A stretch of DNA of 64,000 bases from Allobosea sp. CRIB-10 (GCF_900112185.1 NZ_FOKP01000003.1:1-64000); one strand, 5' to 3'; positions 22,947 to 32,413 are shown, numbered from the stretch's first letter. Numbers and translations: made by a program. The notes: generated from the sequence alone by a model not told the origin.

Positions 22947-24089
22947 ATGCTGACCCGCCGACATCTGCTGTGCGCCTTTACCGTCACCGCGGGCCTTGCG
23001 ATGACCGCCCTCCCCGCGCTGGCCGACAAGGTCACGGTCACCGATATCGTCGGGCGCAAGGTCGAGGTCGAGGCCCCGGTCAAGCGGATCATCCTCGGCG
23101 AAGGCCGGCAGATGTATTTCGTCGGCGCGCTCGACAAGGACGAGCCGTTCAAGCGCGTCGTCGGCTGGCGCGACGATCTCGGCAAGGCCGATCCCGAGAC
23201 CTTCCGCGCTTATGCGAAGCGCTACCCTGAAATCGCCAAGCTGCCGACCTTCGGCGGCATGAAGGAAGGCGCCTTCGACGTCGAGCAGGCGATCTCGCTG
23301 AAGCCCGACGTGCTCTTCCTCAACATCGAGGCCAAGATCGCCAGCGACGAGGCCAGGCTGGTCGAGAAGCTCGCCTCGGTCGGCATCCCCGTCGTCTATG
23401 TCGACTTCCGCGAGAAGCCGTTCGAGCACACAGAGCCGTCGATGCGCCTGATCGGCAAGCTCTTCGGCAAGGAGCAGGTCGCCGAGAACTTCATCACGTT
23501 CCGCGCCGAGCAGATCAAGGTCGTGACCGACCGGCTGGCCAAGGCACCCGATCTCAAGCGCCCGCTGGTCATGATCGAGCGCGCCGGCGGCTATTCCGAC
23601 GATTGCTGCATGTCCTTCGGCAACGAGAATTTCGGCAAGATGGTCGAGTTCGCCGGCGGCCGGAACCTGGCGGCGTCGCTGATCCCCGGCACCTTCGGCA
23701 CCGTCAACGCCGAGCAGATCGTCGCTTCCAATCCCGATGTTGTGATCGTCACCGGCAGCAACTGGGACGGCTATGTGCCAGGCGGCAACTGGGTCGGGCT
23801 CGGCTATGGCGCCGACATGACCGAGGCGCGCCGCAAGCTGACCAATCTGATGAAGCGCCCGGCCTTCACCCAGACCGCGGCGGTCAAGAACGGCCGCGTC
23901 CACGGCATCTGGCACCAGTTCTACAACAGCCCCTACCAGTTCGTGGCGATCCAGGAGATCGCCAAGTGGCTGCATCCCGAGCTGTTCAAGGACGTCGATC
24001 CCGGCGCGACCATGAAGGTGCTGCACGAGCGCTTCCTGCCGCTGCCTTACGAGCCAGGGCTTTGGGTCTCGCTCGAGGCCGGCAAGTGA
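22947..24089 (+). CDS. Iron/siderophore-type ABC transporter substrate-binding protein
   Basis: The first 25 residues form a signal peptide (MLTRRHLLCAFTVTAGLAMT, cleavage after ALA). VTDIVGRKVEVEAPVKRIIL is the typical start of class III (FecB/BtuF-type) binding proteins. Two lobes are joined by a long helix, with LKPDVLFLNI and SNPDVVIVTGSNWDGY as matching sheet edges. CMSFGNENFGKMVEFAG near residue 215 carries a CC pair (DDCCMSF), unusual and possibly metal-related. It begins a four-gene operon with permease, ATPase and methyltransferase. Likely ligand is a ferric siderophore, haem or another metal chelate. Confidence 0.88.
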   Translation: MLTRRHLLCAFTVTAGLAMTALPALADKVTVTDIVGRKVEVEAPVKRIILGEGRQMYFVGALDKDEPFKRVVGWRDDLGKADPETFRAYAKRYPEIAKLPTFGGMKEGAFDVEQAISLKPDVLFLNIEAKIASDEARLVEKLASVGIPVVYVDFREKPFEHTEPSMRLIGKLFGKEQVAENFITFRAEQIKVVTDRLAKAPDLKRPLVMIERAGGYSDDCCMSFGNENFGKMVEFAGGRNLAASLIPGTFGTVNAEQIVASNPDVVIVTGSNWDGYVPGGNWVGLGYGADMTEARRKLTNLMKRPAFTQTAAVKNGRVHGIWHQFYNSPYQFVAIQEIAKWLHPELFKDVDPGATMKVLHERFLPLPYEPGLWVSLEAGK

Positions 24090-25186
24090 GCCTTGCCCCC
24101 GCCAGCGCGGACGAGATCGTGACCCAGCAAGCGGAGGCACTGCGTAGCGCTCAGGGTCGCGACGCCTATCGGGCGCTGGCTCTGCGCCGTAAGCTGATCC
24201 TCGCCGGCTTCGCCGCCGTGCTGCTGGCCTGCCTGATCGTCGACCTGATGCTCGGCCCGGCCCGCTACAGCGTGACAGAAGTGGTCAACGCGCTGATCTC
24301 GCCCTCGACGGCGCCGGCCGCGGTCCGGGTGGTGATCTGGGACATCCGCCTGCCGGTCGCGCTGATGGCGGTCGTCACCGGCGCCTCGCTCGCCATCGCC
24401 GGCGCGCAGATGCAGACGGTGCTGAACAACCCGCTCGCCAGCCCGTTCACGCTCGGCATCTCGGCCGCGGCGAGCTTCGGTGCGGCGCTGGCGCTGGTCT
24501 TCGGCGTCGCCATCGTGCCGCTCGCCATCGACTATGTCGTGCCGCTCAACGCCTTCGTGATGGCGATGGGCGCCTCCCTGCTGATCCATCTGCTGAGCCA
24601 GCGCCGCGGCGTCACCACCGAGACGGTGGTGCTGCTCGGCATCGCGCTGGTCTTCACCTTCAACGCTTTGCTCTCCCTGCTGCAGTTCTTCGCCTCCGAG
24701 CAGGCGCTGGGGGCCGTCGTCTTCTGGATGATGGGCTCGCTGACCAAGGCGAACTGGCACAAGCTCGCCATCACCACGACCATCCTGCTGCTCTGCATCC
24801 CGCTATTCGCGCGCCGGGCCTGGGCCCTGACGACCCTGCGGCTCGGCGACGAGAAGGCGGCGAGCTTCGGCATCGACGTCAAGCGTCTGCGGCTCGAGAC
24901 CATGCTGCTCGTCGCGCTGCTCGCAGCGGTGCCGGTCTCCTTCGTCGGCACGATCGGCTTCATCGGTCTGGTCGGCCCGCATATCGCCCGGATGGTGATC
25001 GGCGAGGACCAGCGCTTCTTCCTGCCGGCCTCGGCGCTGGCGGGGGCTGCGATCCTGTCGGCCTCGTCGGTGGTCAGCAAGTCGCTGATCCCCGGCCTGA
25101 TCTTCCCGATCAGCATCGTCACGGCGCTGGTCGGCGTACCCTTCTTCTTCAGCCTGATCCTGACCAGCCGGAAACGCTCATGGTGA
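24086..25186 (+). CDS. FecCD-family ABC transporter permease
   Basis: Start is the GTG in GTGA at 24086, overlapping the binding-protein stop by four bases. The 366 residues contain about nine to ten membrane segments, beginning at residue 35 (LILAGFAAVLLACLIVDLML). Family motifs include RLPVALMAVVTGASLAIAGA, NNPLASPFTLGISAAASFGA and GFIGLVGPHIARMVIGEDQR, the last facing the ATPase. The 35-residue soluble N-terminal extension is slightly longer than usual. It forms the membrane channel of the importer. Confidence 0.92.
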   Translation: MSLAPASADEIVTQQAEALRSAQGRDAYRALALRRKLILAGFAAVLLACLIVDLMLGPARYSVTEVVNALISPSTAPAAVRVVIWDIRLPVALMAVVTGASLAIAGAQMQTVLNNPLASPFTLGISAAASFGAALALVFGVAIVPLAIDYVVPLNAFVMAMGASLLIHLLSQRRGVTTETVVLLGIALVFTFNALLSLLQFFASEQALGAVVFWMMGSLTKANWHKLAITTTILLLCIPLFARRAWALTTLRLGDEKAASFGIDVKRLRLETMLLVALLAAVPVSFVGTIGFIGLVGPHIARMVIGEDQRFFLPASALAGAAILSASSVVSKSLIPGLIFPISIVTALVGVPFFFSLILTSRKRSW

Positions 25187-25980
25187 AGCGCCTGACACTG
25201 ACCGATGTCGGCGTCGCCTATGGCAAGCGCCGGATCCTCGACGGGATCACCACGCCGACCATGGCCGGCGGCGAGGTCGTCGCCGTGATCGGCCCCAACG
25301 CCGCCGGCAAGTCGAGCCTGTTCCGCCGCATCGCCGGGCTGCTGGGAGGCTCCGGCACGGTTCAGGTCGAGAGCTCGGCCGGCAAGTCGCCCTGCTATCT
25401 GCCGCAGGACACGGCGGTGAACGCGGTGCTGACCGTCTACGAATCGATCCTGCTCGCCCGCAAGCAGGGCGGCTCCTGGGGCGTCGGCGACGACGAGCTC
25501 GCTGCGATCGACGAAGCCCTGCACGCCCTCGATATCGCCGATCTCGCCTTCCGCGGCCTCGGCGAGCTCTCGGGCGGCCAGCGCCAGCTCGTCTCGATCG
25601 CCCAGACATTGGTGCGCCGGCCCGAGATCATGCTGCTCGACGAGCCGACCAGCGCGCTCGACCTGCACCGCCAGTTCGAGGTGCTCAGCCTCGTCGGCCG
25701 GCTGGCGCGCGAGCGGCAGATCTGCGTGCTGATCGCGATCCACGACCTCAACCAGGCATTGCGCATCGCCGACAAGGTGATGGTGCTGTCGCAAGGGCGG
25801 CTCGCCGCCTTCGGCGATCCGCGCGAGATCATCACGCCGGCGCTGCTGGAAGAGGTCTACGGCGTGGTCGCCAGGGTCGAAGCGGCAGAGGGCGAGACGC
25901 CCTTCGTCGTCGTGCATGGCTCCGCCCGGCGGCGCGGCCAAGGCGAGGTGCAGTTTGCGCCTGCCCGGGCAGCGGAATAA
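25180..25980 (+). CDS. ABC transporter ATP-binding protein (FecE/FhuC type)
   Basis: Overlaps the permease by seven bases. Walker A is GPNAAGKSS (near residue 40), the Q-loop is YLPQDTAV, the ABC signature is LSGGQRQLVSIAQ, Walker B is EIMLLDEPTSALD, and the H-loop is IAIHDLNQAL. Length 266 is normal for the family. The P-loop has Ala-Ala where the common form is Gly-Ser/Gly-Cys; this is tolerated in the family. It energises the importer encoded just upstream. Confidence 0.94.
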   Translation: MVKRLTLTDVGVAYGKRRILDGITTPTMAGGEVVAVIGPNAAGKSSLFRRIAGLLGGSGTVQVESSAGKSPCYLPQDTAVNAVLTVYESILLARKQGGSWGVGDDELAAIDEALHALDIADLAFRGLGELSGGQRQLVSIAQTLVRRPEIMLLDEPTSALDLHRQFEVLSLVGRLARERQICVLIAIHDLNQALRIADKVMVLSQGRLAAFGDPREIITPALLEEVYGVVARVEAAEGETPFVVVHGSARRRGQGEVQFAPARAAE

Positions 25981-26011
25981 TACCCTCGCAAGTCGAGCTT
26001 GGCGAACGCCG

Positions 26012-26806
26012 ATGTCAGACAGCAGCATCTCCAACGGTCTTTCAGAACCTGGCGCCAACTACTCCCTCAAGGAGGAGATCCGGACCTATTGGTCCGCTCG
26101 AGCGGCCAGCTTCGACGAGCAGGTCGGCCATGCCATCAAGTCGGATGCCGAGCTCGCGGCCTTCCAGTCTCTGCTGCGGCAATCCTTCGGCTCGGCGCCG
26201 CGCGAGGTGCTCGACCTCGCCTGCGGCACCGGCGAGATCACGCGCGCCCTGCTGTCGCTCGGCCACAACGTCACGGCACTCGACTTCTCCGAGGAGATGC
26301 TGGCCCGCGCCCGCGCCAAGCATGGCGACCGGGCCCGTATCCTCGCCGGCGACGCCGAGCGGCTGCTCGACGACGACGGGACCTATGACGCGCTGGTGAC
26401 GCGCCATCTGGTCTGGACATTGACCGATCCGGAAGCGGCCTTCGCCGAATGGTTCCGGGTGCTGAAGCCCGGCGGCAGACTGCTCGTCATCGATGGCGAC
26501 TGGATCAACCGCTCCTGGCTGCAGGGCCTCATCAACCGCGCCGCGACCTTCCTGCGCGAGCGCGCCGGCGCTGCTCCGCACGCAGCCGATCGCGCCGCCT
26601 TCGATTCGATCACCAAGCGCTTCTTCTTTCGCGACGGGCTGAGCTTCGAGCGGCTGGGCACGATGCTGCGCCAGGCCGGCTTCGCCCGCATCGAAGCTGC
26701 CGACTACGCACAGGTGGTCAGGGCGCAGCAGCGCAACGCCGCCCTGCACGACGCACTCCGGCTGGCCTCCTCGACCCGTTTCGCGGTGCTGGCGACCAAA
26801 AGCTGA
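26012..26806 (+). CDS. Class I SAM-dependent methyltransferase in the ABC operon
   Basis: Start chosen at ATG 26012, 31 bases after the ATPase stop. Motif I is VLDLACGTGEITRALLSLGH, motif II TALDFSEEMLARARAK, followed by ILAGDAERL, YDALVTRHLVWTLTD and LKPGGRLLVIDGDW, all standard for small-molecule methyltransferases. At 264 residues it is complete. Its place after a chelate-type importer recurs in alphaproteobacteria and suggests modification of the imported ligand or a step in metallophore metabolism; this is inference. Confidence 0.85.
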   Translation: MSDSSISNGLSEPGANYSLKEEIRTYWSARAASFDEQVGHAIKSDAELAAFQSLLRQSFGSAPREVLDLACGTGEITRALLSLGHNVTALDFSEEMLARARAKHGDRARILAGDAERLLDDDGTYDALVTRHLVWTLTDPEAAFAEWFRVLKPGGRLLVIDGDWINRSWLQGLINRAATFLRERAGAAPHAADRAAFDSITKRFFFRDGLSFERLGTMLRQAGFARIEAADYAQVVRAQQRNAALHDALRLASSTRFAVLATKS

Positions 26807-26966
26807 CCCGTCGGCAACACCGCCTTTTTTGTCGGGCAACCACACCTTCGCATACTTCCGTTACAAGCCTGGAGCCCTTACCTTCTGAGATCGGGCTTGG
26901 CCTTCGTCGGCCGGTCCGGGACACCGCGGACGCGCGCCCGCGGCAGGCTCAGGATGCCGCACGAAC

Positions 26967-29183
26967 GTGATCGAGTTCCGGAAAGCGAGCTGGACGACCC
27001 GTCTCAAGCGCCTCGCGCTGAGCGCCGACTCGTGGATCGACGCCTCGCTCTATGCTGCCGGCCACCGCGCCGGCGAGATCTATGAACGCATCCGCAGCAT
27101 CACCGACCGTCTGACCGTCAGCGGCCCGAAGCGCCTCGCTGCCGAGTTCGCCAGCGAGGGTCTCAATGTCGGCATCGCTGGCGCGATCGTGATGCTGATG
27201 CTCGCGATCCCCGCCTTCCATGAAGGACGCGAAGAGGCGCTGAAGAACCAGGTCTTCGCCGTCACCTTCCTCGACCGCTACGGCTCCGAGATCGGCCATC
27301 GCGGCGCCCGCCACGACGATTCGCTGAAGCTCGAGGAATTCCCCGACCACCTGCTCAAGGCCGTTCTGGCGACCGAGGACCGGCGCTTCTACGACCATTT
27401 CGGCATCGACGTGATCGGCACCTTCCGGGCGCTCACCGTCAACGCCCGCGCCTCGGGCGTGGTCCAGGGCGGTTCCTCGATCACCCAGCAATTGGCGAAG
27501 AACCTCTTCCTCAGCAATGAGCGCTCGCTCGACCGCAAGATCAAGGAAGCCTTCCTCTCGCTCTGGCTGGAATACCGGCTGACCAAGAACGAGATCCTCA
27601 AGCTCTATCTCGACCGCGCCTATATGGGCGGCGGCACCTTCGGCGTCGCGGCGGCGGCCGAGTACTATTTCGGCAAGTCGGTGAAGAACGTGACGCTGGC
27701 GGAGGCGGCGATGCTCGCCGGCCTGTTCAAGGCGCCGACCAAGTTCGCCCCGCATGTCAACCTGCCGGCGGCGCGAGCGCGCGCCAACGACGTCCTCGGC
27801 GCCATGGTCGATGCCGGCTTCATGACCGCCGGCCAGGTCGACTCCGCCCGGCGCAATCCGGCAACACCGATCGACCGCCGGCGCGATTCCAGCCCGGACT
27901 ACTATCTCGACTGGGCCTTCGACGAGGTCCGCAAGCTCGCCGAGGACGGCAAGCTTGGGCCCGAACGGGTGCTGACGGTCAAGACTCCGCACGATCCGGC
28001 GATCCAGAAGCGCGCCGACGAGGCGGTCGAGTCGATCCTGCGCCAGCACGGCCCCGCCTATCGCGCCCGGCAGGCGGCGGCGGTGATCATGGACCCGGAC
28101 GGGGCGGTGCGTGCCATCGTCGGCGGGCGCGACTACGGCGCGAGCCAGTTCAACCGCGCCACGGCCAGCCTGCGCCAGCCCGGCTCGTCCTTCAAGCCTT
28201 ACGTCTACGCGGCGGCGATGAGCGCCGGGCTCTACAAGCCCACAACGATCGTCACCGACCGGCCGGTCTGCATCGGCAACTGGTGCCCGAACAATTACGG
28301 ACGCTCCTATGCCGGCTCTATGCCGCTGACGGTGGCGCTGGCGAAGTCGATCAACACGATCCCGGTGCAGATGTCGATCGCGATCGGCAAAGCGACCGGT
28401 GAGACGCACGAGGCCCGCGCCGCCCGTATCGGCCGAATGAAGATCGTCGAGACCTGCCGGGCGATGGGCATGACCACGCCACTGACCGACACCGTCTCGC
28501 TGCCGATCGGCGCAGCCGAGGTCACAGTCATCGAGCAGGCCGCCGGCTATGCCGTGTTCGCGAACGGCGGCAAGCGGGCCAAGCCCTATGCCGCCTTCGA
28601 CATCCGCAATTCGCTCGGTGAAGAGATCTATCGCCACGACCGCGACGAGCGTGCGCCTTCCCAGGTGCTGAGCACGCAGGTCGCCTTCGAGATGAACCAG
28701 ATGCTCTCGACCGTCCCGACCGCCGGCACCGGCCGGCGCGCGGCGCTCGACGGCGTTGTCAGCGCCGGCAAGACCGGCACGACCAATGGCTACAAGGACG
28801 CCTGGTATGTCGGCTACACCGGCAACCTCGTCGGCGCGGTCTGGTTCGGCAACGACGATTCCTCCGAGACCAACAACATGACCGGCGGCTCGCTGCCGGC
28901 GATGACCTGGAAGGAGATCATGGCCTTCGCCCATCAGGGCATCGAGATCAAACCGATCCCGGGCGTGGCACCGCAGCCGGGCGACGCCAAGGCAGCAGTG
29001 GCGAAGGCTGCGGAGCCCTCGGGCGCGGCCGGCGTCAATGCCGGTCATATGCCGCGCAAATCCTTCGAGGTGCTCTCCGCGGTCGGCGCGATGTTCAAGG
29101 CCGTCGAGGTGCCACGGACAGCCCGAGCTTCCGTACAGGCCGGCATCCGGGATGTTCCCGCCGGCCGCGGCGTCATTCGCTGA
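26967..29183 (+). CDS. Class A penicillin-binding protein (transglycosylase/transpeptidase)
   Basis: Begins with GTG. A membrane anchor at residues 70-85 (NVGIAGAIVMLMLAIPAF) follows a cytoplasmic N-terminus. The GT51 domain covers about 105-285, with ATEDRRFYDHFGID (catalytic Glu), GGSSITQQLAKNLFLSNERS and KIKEAFLSLWLE. The transpeptidase domain covers about 365-650, with SxxK in RQPGSSFKPYVYAAAMS, the SxN in AKSINTIP and KTGTT in AGKTGTTNGYKDAWYVG. It polymerises and cross-links peptidoglycan at the inner membrane. The C-terminal 90 residues are flexible. The next two genes (DUF1214, DUF1254) may share its transcript. Confidence 0.94.
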   Translation: MIEFRKASWTTRLKRLALSADSWIDASLYAAGHRAGEIYERIRSITDRLTVSGPKRLAAEFASEGLNVGIAGAIVMLMLAIPAFHEGREEALKNQVFAVTFLDRYGSEIGHRGARHDDSLKLEEFPDHLLKAVLATEDRRFYDHFGIDVIGTFRALTVNARASGVVQGGSSITQQLAKNLFLSNERSLDRKIKEAFLSLWLEYRLTKNEILKLYLDRAYMGGGTFGVAAAAEYYFGKSVKNVTLAEAAMLAGLFKAPTKFAPHVNLPAARARANDVLGAMVDAGFMTAGQVDSARRNPATPIDRRRDSSPDYYLDWAFDEVRKLAEDGKLGPERVLTVKTPHDPAIQKRADEAVESILRQHGPAYRARQAAAVIMDPDGAVRAIVGGRDYGASQFNRATASLRQPGSSFKPYVYAAAMSAGLYKPTTIVTDRPVCIGNWCPNNYGRSYAGSMPLTVALAKSINTIPVQMSIAIGKATGETHEARAARIGRMKIVETCRAMGMTTPLTDTVSLPIGAAEVTVIEQAAGYAVFANGGKRAKPYAAFDIRNSLGEEIYRHDRDERAPSQVLSTQVAFEMNQMLSTVPTAGTGRRAALDGVVSAGKTGTTNGYKDAWYVGYTGNLVGAVWFGNDDSSETNNMTGGSLPAMTWKEIMAFAHQGIEIKPIPGVAPQPGDAKAAVAKAAEPSGAAGVNAGHMPRKSFEVLSAVGAMFKAVEVPRTARASVQAGIRDVPAGRGVIR

Positions 29184-29213
29184 GCCCCGGCCGATGCGAA
29201 CCGAAATCCCCCC

Positions 29214-29789
29214 ATGCGCGTCCTCCCGCTGGCTTATGTGATCGCGCTCGGCGCCGGCCTCGGCCTGGCCTCCGCCCGCTACGCGGTGGCGGAGCGGCCC
29301 TGGTTCGGCCGTGTCCAGGTCGGCGCCTGGACGAGCTGGCCGAACAGCGGCGCGCGCGACATCGACCCCTATATGCGGGCCTATCTGGCGCGCGGCGTGC
29401 ACCTGCCGCTCGGCGCCGGCGAAGGGCTGGAGCTGATCGCCAAAGAGGACGACACCGGACAGGCGCTCGATGCGCGCTGCCGCTATCTCGTCACCGGTGT
29501 GACGCCGCAGGCGCGCGGCTGGTCGCTCGGTGTCTCCGATCCCCGAGGGCGTTCCCTGCAGTTGCCGATCGCGCGCGAGAGCTTCACCGATACCGAGATC
29601 GTCCGCGGCGAGCGCGGCGGCATGCGCATCGTCCTGGCGGCGACGCCCGAATCCGGCAATTGGCTGCCTCTGCCCGCCGGGGGGCGCTTCCAGCTGCGCC
29701 TGCGCCTCTACGACACGCCGATATCGAGCCATGCCGGCGAGCTCAGGCCGGATGCGCTGCCCCGTATCGCCAGGATCGACTGCCGGTGA
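29214..29789 (+). CDS. DUF1214-domain exported protein, 191 aa
   Basis: An N-terminal hydrophobic segment (residues 1-25, VLPLAYVIALGAGLGLASAR) acts as signal or anchor. The rest fits DUF1214: GRVQVGAWTSWPNSGARDID-PYMRAYLARGV, then GWSLGVSDPRG, NWLPLPAGGRFQLRLRLYDT. It overlaps the DUF1254 gene by four bases (GTGA), and such small DUF1254/DUF1214 pairs recur together in Hyphomicrobiales, so the products probably act as one envelope complex. Molecular function is not known. Confidence 0.85.
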   Translation: MRVLPLAYVIALGAGLGLASARYAVAERPWFGRVQVGAWTSWPNSGARDIDPYMRAYLARGVHLPLGAGEGLELIAKEDDTGQALDARCRYLVTGVTPQARGWSLGVSDPRGRSLQLPIARESFTDTEIVRGERGGMRIVLAATPESGNWLPLPAGGRFQLRLRLYDTPISSHAGELRPDALPRIARIDCR

Positions 29790-30436
29790 GCGCGACCGAA
29801 GACACGCGGCCGGTGGTGGCCATGGGACAACCCGCCTCGGATGCCCGAGGTTTCCCGCGCCGCTTTCTGTCGCGATTGGGGAACGGCCTGCTGCAGCTCG
29901 CCTTACTGACCTTGGCAGGATTGCTGCTCGCAGGCATCGTCCACATCGTCACCGTGCTGCGCATCCCAGTGCTGGCCACGCATGACGCGGCCACCGTCTA
30001 CGCCGCGCTGGGGGCGAACGGCCATGCCGAGCTGGTGACGCCGCCGCCGGCGGGCCTGCCCGCCATCCTCGATGGCGCCCCCAACAGCGTCGCGGCGGTC
30101 TGCAGCTACGACCTTACGGCCGGGCCGCTGCGCGTGGTGGCCCGCACCGGCTCCTTGCCGCTCGGCCTCACCGTCCACCGGCGCGGCGGCGGCGTCGCCT
30201 ATGCGATCACCGACCGGGCCGCGATCCGCGGCGTGCTCGAATTCGTGGTGATGACGCAGGAACAGCTCGACGAGCGGCTGGCCAACGACGAAGAGGGCGA
30301 GACCTCGCGGGAGTTGCGCGTGGTCTCACCGTCGCTGCAGGGGCTGGTCGTCGCCAGGGTCGTGGTCCGCCGCGCCTTCGACCGCGGCGAGGCGGAGGCG
30401 ATGGCGACCGGCGTCGCCTGCGGATTGGCGGACTGA
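29786..30436 (+). CDS. DUF1254-domain membrane-anchored protein, 216 aa
   Basis: GTG at 29786 overlaps the DUF1214 stop (GTGA). One membrane segment near residues 30-55 (LLQLALLTLAGLLLAGIVHI) is followed by a periplasmic domain with HDAATVYAALGANGHAELVT and AVCSYDLTAGPLRVVARTGS, the short version of DUF1254. The pairing with DUF1214 and the upstream PBP suggests an envelope role. Ends just before a dispersed repeat. Confidence 0.85.
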   Translation: MSATEDTRPVVAMGQPASDARGFPRRFLSRLGNGLLQLALLTLAGLLLAGIVHIVTVLRIPVLATHDAATVYAALGANGHAELVTPPPAGLPAILDGAPNSVAAVCSYDLTAGPLRVVARTGSLPLGLTVHRRGGGVAYAITDRAAIRGVLEFVVMTQEQLDERLANDEEGETSRELRVVSPSLQGLVVARVVVRRAFDRGEAEAMATGVACGLAD

Positions 30437-30506
30437 ACCAGATCTTTGTTTTATCGCATTTCCTTCGCGCGAACCGATGTCCACTTCGCTCGATAATGCT
30501 CTAGAG
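30437..30506. repeat. CTAG-ended dispersed intergenic repeat, copy R1
   Basis: Core TTTGTTTTATCGCATTTCC, then GCGCGAACCGATGTCCACTT and CGCTCGATAATGCTCTAG. Closely matches copy R2 (37934-38040). Its right end supplies the TAG stop of corA on the minus strand. Confidence 0.85.
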
Positions 30507-31556
30507 CCAGCCATTGCGCTTGAAGCGCCAGAACAGCGTCAGGCAGGCGCTGATGATGAAGGCCAGGACGACGTAGTAGCCGTAATACGTCTTGAGCTCC
30601 GGCATGTTCTCGAAGTTCATGCCGTAGATGCCGGCGACCGCGGTCGGCACGGCGAGGATGGCCGCCCAGGAGGCCAGCCGCTTGGTGATGGCGTTCTCCT
30701 GGCTCTGGCCGACGAGCAGGCTCGCCTCGAAGGCGAAGGCGAGCACCTCGCGCAGGCTGTCGATCTTCTCCTGCACGGTGCGGATATGGTCGGTCACGTC
30801 GCGGAACATCGCAGCCAGCGTCGGGCGTACCTGCGGCACGCTGCCATTGGTCAGGCGCTGGCAGACCTCGACCAGCGGTCCGACCGCATTGCGGAGGCGT
30901 AAGAGGTCGCGCCTGAGCATGTAGAGCCGCTCGATGTCGGAGCGCGCCATCGGCTTGGCCAGAACCTTGTCCTCGATCTCCTCGACCTCGTCATGGATCG
31001 CTTCGAGCACCGGCATGTAGTTGTCGACGATGAAATCGAGGATGGCATAGAGGATGAAGTCCTCGCCCTTGGCCAGCGAGGTCGGGCAGGTCTCCCAATG
31101 CTGCCGGACCGAGGTATACGAGGTCGAGGCGCCGTGACGGACGCTGACGATGTAGCCGTGCCCGACGAAGATGTGGGTCTCGCCGAAGGCGATGCGCTTG
31201 TCGATCATCTGCGCGGTGCGGGCGACGACGAAGAGAGCGTCGCCATATTGTTCGAGCTTGGGCCGCTGGTGAGCGTTGGTCGCGTCCTCGACCGCCAGGG
31301 GATGCAGGTTGAACTGCTCCTGCACGCATTTCAGCAAGGCCGGCTGGGGCTCGAGCAGCCCGATCCAGACGACATGGCCGTCCTTGCGGGACCACTCGCC
31401 CGCTTCCTCGATCGGGATGTCGGCGATGCGCACGCCATGGGCGTAGACGCTCGAGGCGACGATGCCGGCCTCATGACGGTGCCCCTGATCGACGTTAAGG
31501 TCGGAGGGCGCCTCCGTTGCCGCAGAGGCAGCGAACCTGACGTGCGCGACTGACAT
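30501..31556 (-). CDS. corA: CorA-family magnesium/divalent-cation channel
   Basis: The 351 residues have a large soluble N-terminal funnel (VWIGLLEPQPALLKCVQEQF, FNLHPLAVEDATNAHQRPKL, QYGDALFVVARTAQ), a long stalk helix around 220-285, and two membrane segments at the C-terminus (ITKRLASWAAILAVPTAVAG and YVVLAFIISACLTLFWRFKR). The selectivity motif GMN is in YGMNFENMPEL. CorA pentamers import Mg2+ at the inner membrane. The last residues and the stop codon are read from a dispersed repeat. Confidence 0.94.
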   Translation of the reverse strand: MSVAHVRFAASAATEAPSDLNVDQGHRHEAGIVASSVYAHGVRIADIPIEEAGEWSRKDGHVVWIGLLEPQPALLKCVQEQFNLHPLAVEDATNAHQRPKLEQYGDALFVVARTAQMIDKRIAFGETHIFVGHGYIVSVRHGASTSYTSVRQHWETCPTSLAKGEDFILYAILDFIVDNYMPVLEAIHDEVEEIEDKVLAKPMARSDIERLYMLRRDLLRLRNAVGPLVEVCQRLTNGSVPQVRPTLAAMFRDVTDHIRTVQEKIDSLREVLAFAFEASLLVGQSQENAITKRLASWAAILAVPTAVAGIYGMNFENMPELKTYYGYYVVLAFIISACLTLFWRFKRNGWL

Positions 31557-31660
31557 GGGTCACTCCACCGTTCGTCAGCTCATCATCGGCAGGCTAGACC
31601 TTACAGCTGGGCGATGGAACCCTTTTCCGCAGTAAGCGCAGGCGCTTGGAGGAAGGCCGG

Positions 31661-32413
31661 CTACCCCTTGTAGACCACTGGGCCGCGCCCTGCCGGCGCG
31701 CCTTCGCCCTTGCCGCGGAAGACGCCGATCAGCGGCAGATTGCAGGCGGGGCCGAGCTCGCTCTCCAGCGCCATGATGGCGCGCTCGGCCCGCACCGCCT
31801 CCCGCGAGGGCATCTCGACCATCAGATTGTCGAGCGAAAAGCGATAGCTTTTCAGCCGGAAACGGGCCCTCTCGCAGACCCAAAGCATCAGCCCCTCATT
31901 CTCGACGACGCGCTGCCAGGCCGGATCGCGCTGCTCCGGCGGCACCTCTTGCGAGGCGTCGAGGGTGCGCAGGCGCGCCCGGTCGGCGTTGATGACCCGC
32001 AAGGCATTGGCGCGGAACTGGCCGAGCAACAGCCGGTCGCCATTGGCGTCCTCGCTCAGCCGGTTGTAGCGCGAGGCCTGAGAGGCAAAGGACCCCGAGG
32101 TCAGGGCGCGGTGATAGGCGGAGACATCGTTCGACTGGGCTTCGACCGGCAGGATGCGGGCATGGGCGAGCTTGGAGACCTCGCGGTCGAAATCGCTGCG
32201 CTCATGCGCGGGCAGGACGAGCCGCCAGGCGCGATCGCGCAGGCGTTCCTCGTCATCGGTCAGATGGAACCAGGACGAGGCCTCGCCGCGAAAGCGGGCG
32301 CTCCACTCGCCGATCGTCGGTGCGATCTGGTCGGCGAAGATGTTGGGACGGGGCCGGCCGAGATCGCCGGTGGTCGAGCAGCCGGCGAGCAGAAGGCAGG
32401 ACAGCGCCGCCAT
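31661..32413 (-). CDS. Putative lipoprotein, 250 aa
   Basis: I chose ATG 32413 because it places a lipobox, LLLAGC, at residues 7-12 after MAALSC. In-frame starts at 32467 and 32458 lie inside a dispersed repeat and would add GFMRKTGSHCFASH with no sense. The mature protein is soluble, Arg- and acid-rich (FADQIAPTIGEWSARFRGEA, LTDDEERLRDRAWRLVLPAH, RAIMALESELGPACNLPLIG) and predicted mostly helical, anchored to the outer or inner membrane. No family assigned; the gene type is common in Hyphomicrobiales. Confidence 0.75.
   Translation of the reverse strand: MAALSCLLLAGCSTTGDLGRPRPNIFADQIAPTIGEWSARFRGEASSWFHLTDDEERLRDRAWRLVLPAHERSDFDREVSKLAHARILPVEAQSNDVSAYHRALTSGSFASQASRYNRLSEDANGDRLLLGQFRANALRVINADRARLRTLDASQEVPPEQRDPAWQRVVENEGLMLWVCERARFRLKSYRFSLDNLMVEMPSREAVRAERAIMALESELGPACNLPLIGVFRGKGEGAPAGRGPVVYKG

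Noticed and set aside
26949-29732. A 927-codon open frame on the minus strand opposite the PBP gene
   Set aside because: Composition (Arg/Ala/Asp/Gly/His-rich) is typical of GC-rich antisense frames, and the plus strand has all GT51 and transpeptidase motifs.
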